Below, piece after piece: positions 20,012-29,800 of a stretch of 64,000 nucleotides of DNA (its first letter is position 1; each line of letters begins with the position of its first letter). Origin of the DNA: Polyangiaceae bacterium (GTDB lineage: Bacteria > Myxococcota_A > Polyangia > Polyangiales > Polyangiaceae); assembly GCA_019637265.1 (NCBI GenBank), contig JAHBVY010000003.1, positions 62,001 through 126,000 on the forward strand. The letters run 5' to 3'. Position numbers and translations under genes: made by a program. Below the pieces are notes generated by a model that saw only the letters and a list, made by a program, of their open reading frames with translations, ran no database searches and was not told where the DNA came from.

Positions 20012-20050
20012 CGTGAGCAAGCTCACGCTGTCAGCGTCACTGACAGTGAC
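20012..20050. repeat. Two adjacent perfect inverted repeats between convergent genes
   Basis: CGTGAGC, AA, GCTCACG occupies 20012-20027. GTCACTG, A, CAGTGAC occupies 20036-20050. Both are perfect 7-bp arms. They sit 11-50 bp from the helicase stop, between convergent genes. No U-tract follows, so these may be a rho-independent-like stop without one, or protein sites. Confidence 0.5.
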
Positions 20051-20061
20051 TCGCTGAGAGC

Positions 20062-22542
20062 CTAGCTCCGCTCGAGGAAGTTCGCGGTGACCACCCGCAC
20101 GCCGTAGCCGCCCCCGAAGTCGACCCGCACCTTCGGCGGGCTCCCGGGCGTGACCTGCTCCACCACGCCCTGGCCAAACCGTCGGTGCGACACGCGGCGC
20201 CCTTCTCGCAGCCAAGCGGCCACCGCCTCATCCTCCGGGAGGTCGCTGAAGGCCTCGCGATCCACGAAGCGGCCCTCCTCGGGCTCTTCGTGACCTTGGC
20301 GGGTACGCGGCGTGTCCATCGACGGTCGCGCTGACGTGCCCGACGACGCGCGCGCCGCACCCGGTGACCCTGAGGGCATAGCCCAGCTCGGCGTGCGCTG
20401 GGGGTGCATGCGCGCCCGGAGCGCGTTCAGGTTGCCGCGGCGCGGCCAGCTGGGCGCGCTCGCGCCGTAGTCGTCGTCGCCCGAGCCGCCGTCATAGTCA
20501 GAATAGTTGTCTGATGCGTGGCCGCCGTAGCCGTCCCCCCCGTAGCGCGCCATGGCGCGCCCGCTGCCGCGCTCCTTGATCGCCTCGCTAGGCATATCCG
20601 TGAGGAATTGACTCGGGGGGCGCGCCTGGGTGCGCCCGAACAGCATCCGGGTGGAGGCGTGGGTCACCGTGAGCCGCTGCCGCGCGCGGGTGAGGGCGAC
20701 GTAGGCCAGGCGCCGCTCCTCCTCCAAGTCGTCGCGATCGCCGTCGAGGCCGGCGTAGGGGAAGATGCCCTCCTCCATTCCCGTCAGGAAAACCGCGTCG
20801 AACTCCAGGCCCTTGGCGGCGTGCACGGTCATCATCACCACGCTCGGCGCCTCTGCCGCCAGGCCGTCCACGTCCGCGATGAGCGCCACGCGCTCGAGGT
20901 AGGCGGCGAGCGTCGGCTCTTCTCCCAGGCGCTCGGACTCCATCAAATACTCACGGATGGAGCCCACGGTCTCCCGCAGGTTCTCGAGGCGCGCGTCGGC
21001 CTCTGGTGTGTCGAGCCGCGTGAGCGCCTCCACGTAGCCGCTCTGCTCCAGCACGCGCTCCGCCAGCTCATCCGGGGGGAGGCGCGCGCTCTCGCTCCGG
21101 AGCTTCGCGATCAGCTCATGGAAGCCGGTCAGCGCCGTGTGGGCGCGCGCCGTGAGCGCCGCCTTGGCGCGCGGGCTACCGATGGCGTCATACAGGCTGA
21201 CGCTGTCCTCCCGCGCCAGCTGCATCAAAGCATCCAGCGTCTTGGCGCCGATGCTGCGCGCCGGGGTGTTCACGACGCGCAGCAGATCCGCGTCGCTCCG
21301 CGGGTTGAAGATGAGCCGCAGGTAGGCGAGCAGGTCCTTCACCTCGGCGCGGTCGAAGAACTTGGTGCCGCCCACCATCTGGTAGTTGATGTTGCGAGCG
21401 CGGAGCGCGTTCTCCAGCACGCGGGACTGCGCGTGGGTGCGGTAGAGGATCGCGATTTGATTCGCGGGGGTGCCGCGGGCGAGCTCATCGGCGACGCCGA
21501 GGGTGACGAGCCGCGCCTCCTCCGTCTCGTCGGTGGTGCCGTGGATCACCACCGGGTCCCCGGCCTGAGCCTCGGTGAACAGCCGCTTGGGCTCGCGCTG
21601 CGCGGCTCGCTCGATCACGCCGAGCGCCACCGCCACGATGTTGGCGCTGGAGCGGTAGTTCTGCTCCAGCTTGACCACCGTGGTGTCCTTGAAATCCTTG
21701 CGGAAACGTCGAATGTGGGCGACGTCCGCGCCGCGCCAGCTGTAGATCGACTGGTCGTCGTCCCCCACCACGCACAGGTTCTGGGTGCGCGCCGCGAGCG
21801 CCCGCACCAGGCGATATTGGATGTGGTTCGTGTCCTGGAACTCGTCCACCAGCACGTGATCGAAGCGCGCGCGGAGCTCCTCCCCAGCGAGGCCCTTGGA
21901 CTCGGCGAGCCGCGTGCCCAGCACCAACAGATCTTCGAAGTCCACGGCGTCGGCGGCGCGCAGCGCGCCCTGGTAGCCGGCGTAGAGCTCGATCATCGTC
22001 TCGTCGAAAGCGTCCGTCGGGGTCAGCTCGTGCGGCTCCAGTCCGCCCTGCTTCTTCCTCTGGATGCGCGTCAGCACCAGGCGCGGCGTGTACTCCCGAT
22101 CTGGCAGCCCAGCTGCCTTGATCAAGCGATTCAGCAGCGCGCGCTGATCGGCGTCGTCGTAGATGACGAAGTGCGACGAGAGCCCCGCGGCCTCGTGGTA
22201 GCGCCTGAGCAGCCGCACGCAGGTGGAGTGGAAGGTGCCCACCCACAGGTCGCGCGCGATGGCCTCCCCCGCCAAGGCGGTGAGCCGCTCCTTCAGCTCC
22301 CGCGCGGCTTTGTTCGTGAAGGTGACCGTCAGGATCCGATACGGAGGCACGCCCTGCGCCAGCAGGTTCGCCACCCGGTAGGTGATGACGCGCGTCTTCC
22401 CGCTGCCCGCCCCCGCGAACACGAGCAGCGGACCCGCGTCGTGGAGGACGGCGTCTCTCTGCGGCGCGTTGAGCTCACTCACGACGCGGTGCGATACCAC
22501 TTTCTGCCGCCGCACCGAAACGCCTCCAGTCGTTCCGTCCAT
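20062..22542 (-). CDS. pcrA: UvrD/PcrA-type DNA helicase
   Basis: This is a superfamily 1A 3'-5' helicase used in repair and replication restart. All motifs are present: Walker A FAGAGSGKTRVITYR, Walker B VDEFQDTNHIQYRLV, motif III VGDDDQSIYSWRGAD, motif IV LEQNYRSS, motif V MMTVHAAKGLEFDAVFLTGM and motif VI YVALTRARQRL. The C-terminal RFGQGVVEQVTPGSPPKVRVDF matches the RNA-polymerase-binding Tudor-like tail of PcrA/UvrD. A Gly/Asp/Tyr-rich linker (about residues 660-720) is unusually long. The ATG at 22542 gives 826 residues; a few residues around the start are uncertain because the frame is open further upstream. UvrD and PcrA cannot be told apart by eye. Confidence 0.95.
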   Translation of the reverse strand: MDGTTGGVSVRRQKVVSHRVVSELNAPQRDAVLHDAGPLLVFAGAGSGKTRVITYRVANLLAQGVPPYRILTVTFTNKAARELKERLTALAGEAIARDLWVGTFHSTCVRLLRRYHEAAGLSSHFVIYDDADQRALLNRLIKAAGLPDREYTPRLVLTRIQRKKQGGLEPHELTPTDAFDETMIELYAGYQGALRAADAVDFEDLLVLGTRLAESKGLAGEELRARFDHVLVDEFQDTNHIQYRLVRALAARTQNLCVVGDDDQSIYSWRGADVAHIRRFRKDFKDTTVVKLEQNYRSSANIVAVALGVIERAAQREPKRLFTEAQAGDPVVIHGTTDETEEARLVTLGVADELARGTPANQIAILYRTHAQSRVLENALRARNINYQMVGGTKFFDRAEVKDLLAYLRLIFNPRSDADLLRVVNTPARSIGAKTLDALMQLAREDSVSLYDAIGSPRAKAALTARAHTALTGFHELIAKLRSESARLPPDELAERVLEQSGYVEALTRLDTPEADARLENLRETVGSIREYLMESERLGEEPTLAAYLERVALIADVDGLAAEAPSVVMMTVHAAKGLEFDAVFLTGMEEGIFPYAGLDGDRDDLEEERRLAYVALTRARQRLTVTHASTRMLFGRTQARPPSQFLTDMPSEAIKERGSGRAMARYGGDGYGGHASDNYSDYDGGSGDDDYGASAPSWPRRGNLNALRARMHPQRTPSWAMPSGSPGAARASSGTSARPSMDTPRTRQGHEEPEEGRFVDREAFSDLPEDEAVAAWLREGRRVSHRRFGQGVVEQVTPGSPPKVRVDFGGGYGVRVVTANFLERS

Positions 22543-22636
22543 CGTCCTGTCGCATACGGATTTTCTGGGGGTGCACTCCCTCCTGAATGCCATACACGTC
22601 TCAATTGAAGCTGTTGGTGCAGCGGGCGGCGCTGGG

Positions 22637-22716
22637 GTCACGGTCCTCGACCTGATTCGAGGATCCGTGCGTCCTTGAAGAGCGCATCAAGCTCATGGGA
22701 GCCTTGAAGAGCCGGT
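22637..22716 (+). other. Conserved intergenic element, copy X (candidate small RNA or binding-site cluster)
   Basis: This is an 80-bp stretch matching 43225-43306 (inverted). Four blocks are identical: GTCACGGTCCTCGACCT, TCCGTGCG, CTTGAAGAGC and GCCTTGAAGAGCCGGT. Spacers of 10, 2 and 17-19 bp have diverged. CACGG and CCGTG can pair in both copies; in this copy the stem extends through TCCTCGA/TCGAGGA to about 12 pairs with one bulge. It lies between divergent genes, 91 bp before the ATG at 22807. Confidence 0.75.
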
Positions 22717-22806
22717 TGGACGGCACCTCGCTGCGCGAGACTTGCCGTGTGCGCTCGGCGTGCTTCATCGTGAGGCGTCGCGGTGGGCGTCCCCGCGGGA
22801 GCGCGC

Positions 22807-24000
22807 ATGGAGCCAACCGACCCACAGCAAGCGGCGCCCGTTTCACCCGAGCGCGAGGCGGACGCCTCGGGCCGCGTGTGGGTCCTGCTGTCGGGCCCGG
22901 CGTCGTCCCTCGCGCCGCCGACGTGCTGCGGCTGCTGTGGTGACCCACGGGCGGCTTGTCACCGCGTGGAGGCGCCGCGCGGCAGTAAAAGCCACGCGGA
23001 AACGATCACGGTGCCGCTGTGCGAGGCTTGCCTGGAGCACACCTCGGCCTCCGCGACGCGCGCGCTCAGCTTGGGTCTGGCGACGGCGCTGGTGGGGCTG
23101 GGGCTCGGCGCCGGGCTGCCGCTCGCGCTGGAGCAGGCGGCGGACGGGGGCTTCGTGCGACTCTCGGCGATCGGCTGGTTCTCGCGCTGGGGCCTGTTCT
23201 TGGTGCCGAGCCTCGTCACGCTCCTGATCGGGGCGCTCGGGCTGTGGCGCGAGGCGCGCCGCGTGGGGCGGCCGCCGACGCCGACCTGCGCGCGCTCCGT
23301 GTTGCTCGGGGAGCCGCTCATCGCTTGGCGCGGGGCGCGGGCGCTCTCCGTCGCCAGTCGACGCCTGGCGGAGGAGCTCGTCAGGTTGAGCCCCGGGCTA
23401 GCGCGGATCGAGGCGACCGAGCGCCGTCACGGCGCGCGGCGCTTGGCTACCTGGGCGTTCGGGGTCGCCTGGGTGCTCACGGCGCTCGTGAGCTTGGGGT
23501 CGTTCTACGCGCACCGGCCGCGGCTCCAGATCTTGAACTTGAGCGGTGAGTCGTTGGTGGTCGAGGTGGACGGCGAGCTGCTGCCGCCCATCATCCCCAC
23601 CAGCCAGGAGTCGCCGCACGCCGGGCTCGAGCTGCGGCTCGCCGCCGGGCGCCGGCAGCTCCGGGTGCTGCGGAGCGGGGAGGAGCTGGCGGCGCTCGAG
23701 GTCACCTTGCTCGGCGGCGCGCGGCACCTGTACGCGCCGCTCAGCGACGACCACTGCCTGTGGCTCGAGCGCGTGAGCTACGGCGGGGGGCGCGGGGCGA
23801 CGCCGCCGGGCATCGTGCGCACGCCGCTCTGGAACAGCCTCCAGTTTTGGACCTTCGTCGAGCCCATCGACGTGTGGCTGGCGCCGCCCCCCACCCCCAC
23901 GGAGACGCGCGCCGCGAGCAGCGGTGGCCAGGTGGTGGCGCTCCGTCAGGCGCGTTGTCAGGACGCGCCCGCCGCCGCTCGCCGCGAAGCGGCCGATTGA
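22807..24000 (+). CDS. Membrane protein with N-terminal double CxxC region
   Basis: I do not recognise a family. The 397-residue protein starts with a Pro/Glu-rich stretch. It then has a Cys-rich zinc-ribbon-like region (PTCCGCCGDPRAACH, then CEACLEH, residues about 40-85). Two close membrane helices follow (LSLGLATALVGLGLGAGLPL and WGLFLVPSLVTLLIGALGLW), and a third is near residue 215 (TWAFGVAWVLTALVSLGSFY). The C-terminal domain is probably outside the cytoplasm and beta-rich, with one Cys in DDHCLWLE. The ATG at 22807 is preferred over the GTG at 22783. The layout suggests a cytoplasmic metal-binding head and an extracytoplasmic sensor-like domain, but that is inference only. Confidence 0.75.
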   Translation: MEPTDPQQAAPVSPEREADASGRVWVLLSGPASSLAPPTCCGCCGDPRAACHRVEAPRGSKSHAETITVPLCEACLEHTSASATRALSLGLATALVGLGLGAGLPLALEQAADGGFVRLSAIGWFSRWGLFLVPSLVTLLIGALGLWREARRVGRPPTPTCARSVLLGEPLIAWRGARALSVASRRLAEELVRLSPGLARIEATERRHGARRLATWAFGVAWVLTALVSLGSFYAHRPRLQILNLSGESLVVEVDGELLPPIIPTSQESPHAGLELRLAAGRRQLRVLRSGEELAALEVTLLGGARHLYAPLSDDHCLWLERVSYGGGRGATPPGIVRTPLWNSLQFWTFVEPIDVWLAPPPTPTETRAASSGGQVVALRQARCQDAPAAARREAAD

Positions 24001-24015
24001 TTGCGGGTGCCGCGG

Positions 24016-24042
24016 TTGCAAAGCAAAATGGTTGGCTATATT
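24016..24042 (+). promoter_or_regulatory. Possible promoter of grpE
   Basis: TTGCAA (24016-24021) and TATATT (24037-24042) are separated by 15 bp in an AT-rich island. The -10-like box ends only 8 bases before the GTG start, so a transcript would begin at or near the start codon (leaderless). The spacer is shorter than the optimum. Confidence 0.35.
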
Positions 24043-24050
24043 AGCGCCCC

Positions 24051-24629
24051 GTGAGTGACGACCAGCCAGAGGCCCAGGTGACCGACTCTGTGACCGACCC
24101 TGAACCCGACGGGGCCGCCCCTGAGGACGCCCCTCGAGATCCACCGGAGCCCGTCGATCCGCTGGAGCAAGCGCGGGCGGAGGCGGCGCGCCTCAAGGAT
24201 CAGCTGCTCAGGACGGCGGCGGATTTCGACAACTTCCGCAAGCGCACCCGAAAGGAGCTGGTGGACGCCGAGCAGCGCGGCACCGACGCGCTCTTGAAGG
24301 AGCTGTTGCCGGTGTTCGACAACTTGGAGCGCGCGACCCAGCACGCGGAGTCGACCACCACCGTCAGCTCCCTCGCGGAGGGCATCGCGATGGTGCTCCG
24401 GCAGTTCAGCGACACCCTGGGCCGGCTGAGCATCGAGCGCGTGGCGGGCGTGGGCACCCCGTTCGATCCGGTGGTGCACGAGGCCATTCAACACCTGGCC
24501 ACGGCGGAGCACCCGCCCGGCACCATCGCTCACGAGGTGCAAGCCGGCTATCGTCAGGGTGACCGACTGATCCGCCCGGCGCTGGTGGTGGTCGCGAAGG
24601 CGCCGGAGCCCCCGGCCGACGCTTCGTAG
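24051..24629 (+). CDS. grpE: Nucleotide exchange factor GrpE
   Basis: This is the cochaperone that releases ADP from DnaK, 192 residues. An acidic, disordered N-terminus (about 1-38) leads into the long dimerisation helix ([32 protein letters not shown]). The C-terminal beta domain follows with [14 protein letters not shown] and [18 protein letters not shown], the GrpE signature region. The start is GTG at 24051; there is no good ribosome-binding site and a -10-like TATATT lies just upstream. It is followed after 347 bp by dnaK in the same direction, a typical heat-shock pairing, but dnaJ is not here. Confidence 0.95.
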   Translation: MSDDQPEAQVTDSVTDPEPDGAAPEDAPRDPPEPVDPLEQARAEAARLKDQLLRTAADFDNFRKRTRKELVDAEQRGTDALLKELLPVFDNLERATQHAESTTTVSSLAEGIAMVLRQFSDTLGRLSIERVAGVGTPFDPVVHEAIQHLATAEHPPGTIAHEVQAGYRQGDRLIRPALVVVAKAPEPPADAS

Positions 24630-24976
24630 CTCGCGGCGCGCTCAGCGCTGCGGCGCGGTGACATTGGCGCTCAGTGGCTCCGCGTTCGGCGACTTCGGCG
24701 CTTGGTGAGTTAGGCGTTCAGTGGCTTCGGCGCTCGGCGCCTCGCGGCGTCTTGGTGCTCACGCGTCGTGACGCGGTGCGCGAATCGGTGCCTCCGGGTG
24801 GGCTGACGTCCAGCGGCTCGCGGCGCGCCCTGCGATCGCCGCGGAGCGCCGCCCGGGGCTAGCCAACCCCCGACCCATCATCCGGCGGCTCGCGGCTCCT
24901 CAGCCCATGATTTTGGGTGATTTGAGGTGAGATAAGGCGCCGTCCTCGCTCCCTGCCAGGTATGCTCCCGCGCGCC
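24630..24976. promoter_or_regulatory. grpE-dnaK intergenic region
   Basis: This 347-bp gap has no credible gene. It holds an imperfect direct repeat (GCGCTCAGTGGCTCCG near 24668 and GCGTTCAGTGGCTTCGGCGC near 24713). A copy (J) of the GGGGG-TTGGCTAG intergenic element lies at 24859-24876 on the minus strand. A lower-GC stretch at 24907-24936, just before dnaK, is where a promoter would be expected. No CIRCE inverted repeat and no clear sigma-32 box was seen. Confidence 0.5.
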
Positions 24977-26812
24977 ATGGGGAAGATCATCGGCATCGAT
25001 TTGGGTACGACCAACTCCTGCGTGGCCGTGCTGGAGGGGACCAGCGCGAGTGGGCAGCCGGAGGTTCGGGTGATCCCGAACCCAGACGGGGCGCGCACCA
25101 CACCGTCCATCGTGGGCTTCGCGGCGAGCGGCGAGCGGCTGGTGGGGCAGGTGGCCAAGCGCCAAGCCACCACCAACCCGGAGAACACGGTGTACGCCGT
25201 GAAGCGCTTGATGGGGCAAGGGTACGACGCGCCGGACACCCTGCGGCACCGTGACATGGTGCCTTACGAGGTGGTGCGTCACGAGAACGGCGACGCGTGG
25301 GTGCGGGTGCAGGGGCGCAGCATGTCGCCGCCCGAGATCTCGAGCTTCATCTTGGCGACCGCCAAGGAGATGGCGGAGTCCTTCATCGGTGAGTCGGTGA
25401 GCGAGGCGGTGATCACGGTGCCCGCTTACTTCGACGACGCGCAGCGCCAGGCCACGAAGGACGCGGGGCGCATCGCGGGCCTCGACGTGAAGCGCATCAT
25501 CAACGAGCCCACCGCGGCGGCCTTGGCTTACGGCCTGGATCAGAGCGGCTCCGAGCGGATCGCGGTGTACGACTTGGGCGGCGGCACCTTCGACATCTCG
25601 ATCCTCGAGATTTCTCAGGGGGTGTTCAACGTCAAGGCGACGGGCGGCGACACCCACCTGGGCGGTGAGGACTTCGACTCCCGCTTGATAGACAAGCTGG
25701 CTGACGAGTTCCAAGCGGCCCACGGCCAGGACCTCCGAAAAGACAGGATGGCGCTCCAGCGCCTGAAGGAGGCGGCGGAGAAGGCCAAGCACGAGCTCTC
25801 GTCGTCGCTCTCCACCGAGATCAACATCCCGTTCATCGCCTCGGGCAGCGCTGGGCCGCTCCACCTCGAGCGCAGCATGAAGCGCAGCGAGCTGGAGATC
25901 CTCACCTCGGATCTGATCGACCGCACGATCAGCGCTTGCACCCGGGTGCTCTCGGACGCGCGCCTGACGGCCAAGGAGGTCGATCAGGTGGTGCTCGTCG
26001 GCGGCATGACGCGGATGCCGGCGGTGCAGCGGGCGGTGAAGGAGCTGTTCGGGCGTGACCCGCACAAGGGCGTGAACCCGGACGAGGTGGTGGCGGTGGG
26101 CGCGGCGGTGCAAGGCGCGGCGCTTGGCGGCGCCATCGACGAGGTGCTGCTGCTCGACGTGACGCCGCTCTCCATCGGCGTGGAGACGGGCGGCGGCGTG
26201 TTCACCAAGCTCATCACCCGCAACACCACGGTGCCCACGGAGAAGAGCGAGATCTTCACCACCAGCATGGACAACCAGCCGTTCGTGCCCATCCACGTGC
26301 TGCAAGGTGAGCGCGACATGGCGGCGGACAACCGGAGCCTCGCGCGCTTCGAGCTGACCGGTATTCCACCAGCGCCGCGCGGGGTCCCGAAGATTCAGGT
26401 GACCTTCGCGGTGGACGCCAACGGCATCTTGAGCGTGGAGGCGAAGGACCTTGGCACCGGGCGCCTCCAGTCGGTCAACATCACGCCCGCCAGCGGGCTC
26501 AGCCAGGCCGAGGTGGATCGTCTGGTGAGCGACGGCGAGCGCTTCAAAGAGACGGATCAGCTGCGGCGTGAGCTGGCGGAGCTGAAGAACCAGTCAGAGA
26601 CCCTGATCTACACCACGGAGCAGGCGATCGAGGGCTACGCGGATTTGATCGACGCCGAGAAGATCGAGCAGATGAAGCAAGACCTGCAGGCGCTGAAAGA
26701 CAGCCTGGCTGGTGGTGACGACCTCCAGACGATCCGTGAGGCTTACGCGCGGCTCGAGAACGCCACCTTCGACATCGCCGAGGCGATGTACAGCAGCGAA
26801 GAAGGCCAGTGA
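24977..26812 (+). CDS. dnaK: Molecular chaperone DnaK (Hsp70)
   Basis: This is the ATP-dependent Hsp70 chaperone, 611 residues. The nucleotide-binding domain starts at once with KIIGIDLGTTNSCVAVLEG and includes VPAYFDDAQRQATKDAG, NEPTAAALAYG, YDLGGGTFDISILEI and VGGMTRMPAVQ, all canonical. The linker (VLLLDVTPLSIG) and substrate-binding domain follow; the C-terminal lid ends rather short, without the usual Gly-rich acidic tail, finishing AEAMYSSEEGQ. The ATG at 24977 is preferred; an in-frame ATG 15 bases earlier adds five residues. Its TGA overlaps the GTG of kinase 2 by four bases. It is one of possibly several DnaK paralogues in such genomes; the specialised role suggested by the kinase partner is inference. 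Confidence 0.96.
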   Translation: MGKIIGIDLGTTNSCVAVLEGTSASGQPEVRVIPNPDGARTTPSIVGFAASGERLVGQVAKRQATTNPENTVYAVKRLMGQGYDAPDTLRHRDMVPYEVVRHENGDAWVRVQGRSMSPPEISSFILATAKEMAESFIGESVSEAVITVPAYFDDAQRQATKDAGRIAGLDVKRIINEPTAAALAYGLDQSGSERIAVYDLGGGTFDISILEISQGVFNVKATGGDTHLGGEDFDSRLIDKLADEFQAAHGQDLRKDRMALQRLKEAAEKAKHELSSSLSTEINIPFIASGSAGPLHLERSMKRSELEILTSDLIDRTISACTRVLSDARLTAKEVDQVVLVGGMTRMPAVQRAVKELFGRDPHKGVNPDEVVAVGAAVQGAALGGAIDEVLLLDVTPLSIGVETGGGVFTKLITRNTTVPTEKSEIFTTSMDNQPFVPIHVLQGERDMAADNRSLARFELTGIPPAPRGVPKIQVTFAVDANGILSVEAKDLGTGRLQSVNITPASGLSQAEVDRLVSDGERFKETDQLRRELAELKNQSETLIYTTEQAIEGYADLIDAEKIEQMKQDLQALKDSLAGGDDLQTIREAYARLENATFDIAEAMYSSEEGQ

Positions 26813-29800
26813 CCCAGAGCCTCGGACCTTACGGTCGTTATCAGCTGCTCGATCTCCTGGGTCGCGGTAGCGTCACCGAGGTGTTCAAGGCCAAGAGCTT
26901 TGGCGTGGAGGGCTTCGAGAAGACACTGGTGGTGAAGCGCGTGCTCCCGGAGCTCTCGGCGGAGGCGGACTTCGTCTCGGTGCTGGTGCGTGAGGCGCAG
27001 CTCTCGGTGCGGCTCAGCCACTCCGGTGTGGTGCAGGTGTTCGATTTGGGGCGGGTGGATGAGGCGGTCGGCACCAGCTTCTTCATGGCCACCGAGCTGG
27101 TCCAGGGGCTCAGCTTGGAGCGGCTCCTCGCGCGGCTCCAGCGCACCAAGACCGAGCTGCCCTTGGGGCTCGCGCTGTACATCGCGAGCGAGGTGGCCAA
27201 GGCGCTCGACCACGCGCACCGGCGCCGCGACGAGCGGCAGGAGCTGCTCCACATCGTCCACGGTGACTTGAGCCCGAGCAACGTGCTCATCAGCTGGGAG
27301 GGCGAGGTCAAGGTGAGCGACTTCGGCATCGGTCGCGCCTTCTACGCCCTGCGTGATCGCGCCCCGAAGGAGGCGCAGAACCGCAAGCTCCAGTACGCGA
27401 GCCCAGAGCAAGTGCGGGGTGAGCCGCTCACCGCCGCCTCCGATCTATTCTCGCTCGGCGCGCTCACCTACACGCTCTTGAGCGGTGGGTCGCCGTTCCT
27501 GAGATCGTCAGTCACCGAGACGGCTACCGCGATCGTCCAGGAGCCGCCGCCTGCGCTCCCTGGGCTGTCTCCGTCGCTCTCGGAGCTGATGCTGCGGCTC
27601 TTGGCGAAGGAGCCCGCGGCGCGTGGGGAGAGCGCGGGGCACGTGTACGAGCTCTTGCTCGGGGAGCTGTACGCGCTGGGGCGGGTCGGGGCGCACGAGC
27701 TGTCGGAGCTGGTGGAGCAGCTGGGGGACGCGGCCACGCTGGAGCCCCCCGTGGAGCCCACCTTGGCGCTCACCTCCGAGGTGTCGGGGCCGATTGGGCT
27801 CGCGGTTCGGGGCGCCGCAATGGCTCAAGGCGGCTCGGTGACGGATCGGGTTGGTTTGAATGACAGTGAGGATCGGCCGTCAGGGCCCTATTCTTCCGGG
27901 CGCTTCGGTGGGGTGGCGCGGGTGCTCGAGCCGACCCCCGACGTGCCGTCCGCGGTGGCCGCGGCTTCGTCGGGCGCGCTCGCGGCGAGCGGGGAGTCGC
28001 GGGGGACGGCCTCGGCGCTCGATGGTCAGGAAGTTTCACTATTGGTACTGGAGCTGCCCGCAGCGGGCGCGGAGCTGAGCGCCGCGCGGGCGTGCGAGGT
28101 GGTGGAGCGCTACGGAGCCCGGGTGCTCTCGGGGGAGGCGCGCGAGCTGGTCTCGGTGTTCGGTCTCGGTGAGGCGGATGGTCGTGACACGGAGCTCGCG
28201 GTGCGGGCCGGGCTGGTGCTGCGGCGGAGCCTCGGGGAGGAGCAGGCGCTCGGGCTGGGGGTCGCGGCAGGACGGCTCTCGTCAGCAGCGCTGTCGGTGT
28301 CGGGTGCCTCGGCGTCAGGTGCCTCCGCGTCGATGTCGGGCGCCTCGGTGGCGTCGACGTCAGGTGCGCTGTCGACGCGAGTGAGCGAGGTGCCCGAGCT
28401 CGCCGAGCTGCTCGAGGGCGCGCGCACCTTGGCGCGGGCGTCGCGCGCGTCTCAGGGCGCCTTGGTGCTGAGTCAGGTGGCCGCGAGCCACGTGGGGCGC
28501 TTGTTCGAGCTCCAAGCGATCCCGGGTGAGCCGGGTGGCTTCGCGGTGGGTGAGCCGCGCGCGCCGCGCGAGGCCTATGGGCGCTTCATCGGTCGTCAGG
28601 AGGAGCTGAGGCGCCTCGGCGGGGTGCTCGCGAAGGCGTCGCGCCGGAGCCTCCAGGTGGTGGGGCTGGTGGGGGAGCACGGCATCGGTAAGACGCGGCT
28701 CCTGTACGAGATGGAGCGCCGCATCGAGCGCGGTGACTTCAACATCCGTTGCCACGTCGCCGAGTGTGTGCCGAGCGGGCGCAGCCTGCCTTACTCCGCC
28801 GTGGTGGCGATGCTGCGGGCGCTGTGCGGCGTGCGCGAGGGGGACGCGCCGGAGCGGGTCGCGGCGGTGGAGCCGCGGCTTCGCGCGGCGGGGCTGCAAG
28901 ATCAAGAGGTAGCGGTGGTGCTCACCGAGCTCGGCCTGAGCCGCGGCGAGCGGGTGGCCACGGGCGGGGTGCTGACCAGCGCGCTCGCGCGCATGTTGGG
29001 CGCGCTGTCGAAGGATCAGCTCCACGTGTTCTCGTGGGACAACGCGCAAGACATCGACGCCGCCAGCGTGGAGCTGCTCGCCCGCGTCGCGGAGCGCCTC
29101 GCGCGCGCTCGGCTCATCCTGCTGTTCTCCGCGCGGCCTCGCGAGGGCGCGGCGTATCGTGAGCTGCCGGGCTACCAGGAGATCGCGCTGGTCAGGTTGG
29201 ATGATGACGACGTCTACCGCCTGATCTGCGTGCGCCTCGGGGTGCGTGAGGTGCCGGAGGCGCTGTTCGAGTTCATCCAAGAGCGCTGCTCGGGGCACCC
29301 GATGTTCGTGGAGGAGGTGCTGCGCGAGGCGGTGTCGGCGGGCGCGGTGGTGGTGGAAGATCGCCAGGTGGTGCGGCTCGACTTGAGCGGGGCGCTCAGC
29401 GTGCCGCGGCCGCTCCGCTCGCTGGTCGGCGATCGGATCCGGCGCCTGGACGACCCTGAGCGGCGGCTCATCATCGCCACCGCCATCCTGGGCTCACCGG
29501 CGGACACCTCGGTGCTGAGCGCGATGCTCGACGTGAGCCCAGGCTCGCTCAATCGCTCCGCGTCGCTGCTCACGGCGGAGAAGTTGATGCTGCGTGACGG
29601 CCCCGTCTCGCTCTCCTTCCCGTCGCCGCTGATAGGCGAGGTGGTGCTCGCGAGCATCAGCGTCGATCAAGCGGCGGAGCTCCACAGCGCCGCGGCCGAC
29701 GCTTACCGGTTGGTGCTGGGGGAGCGCACGGAGCAGGAGGCGTCGCGCGTCGCGTACCACCTGGCGCGCGCGGGCGCGCGGGATCGCGCAGCGGGCTTCT

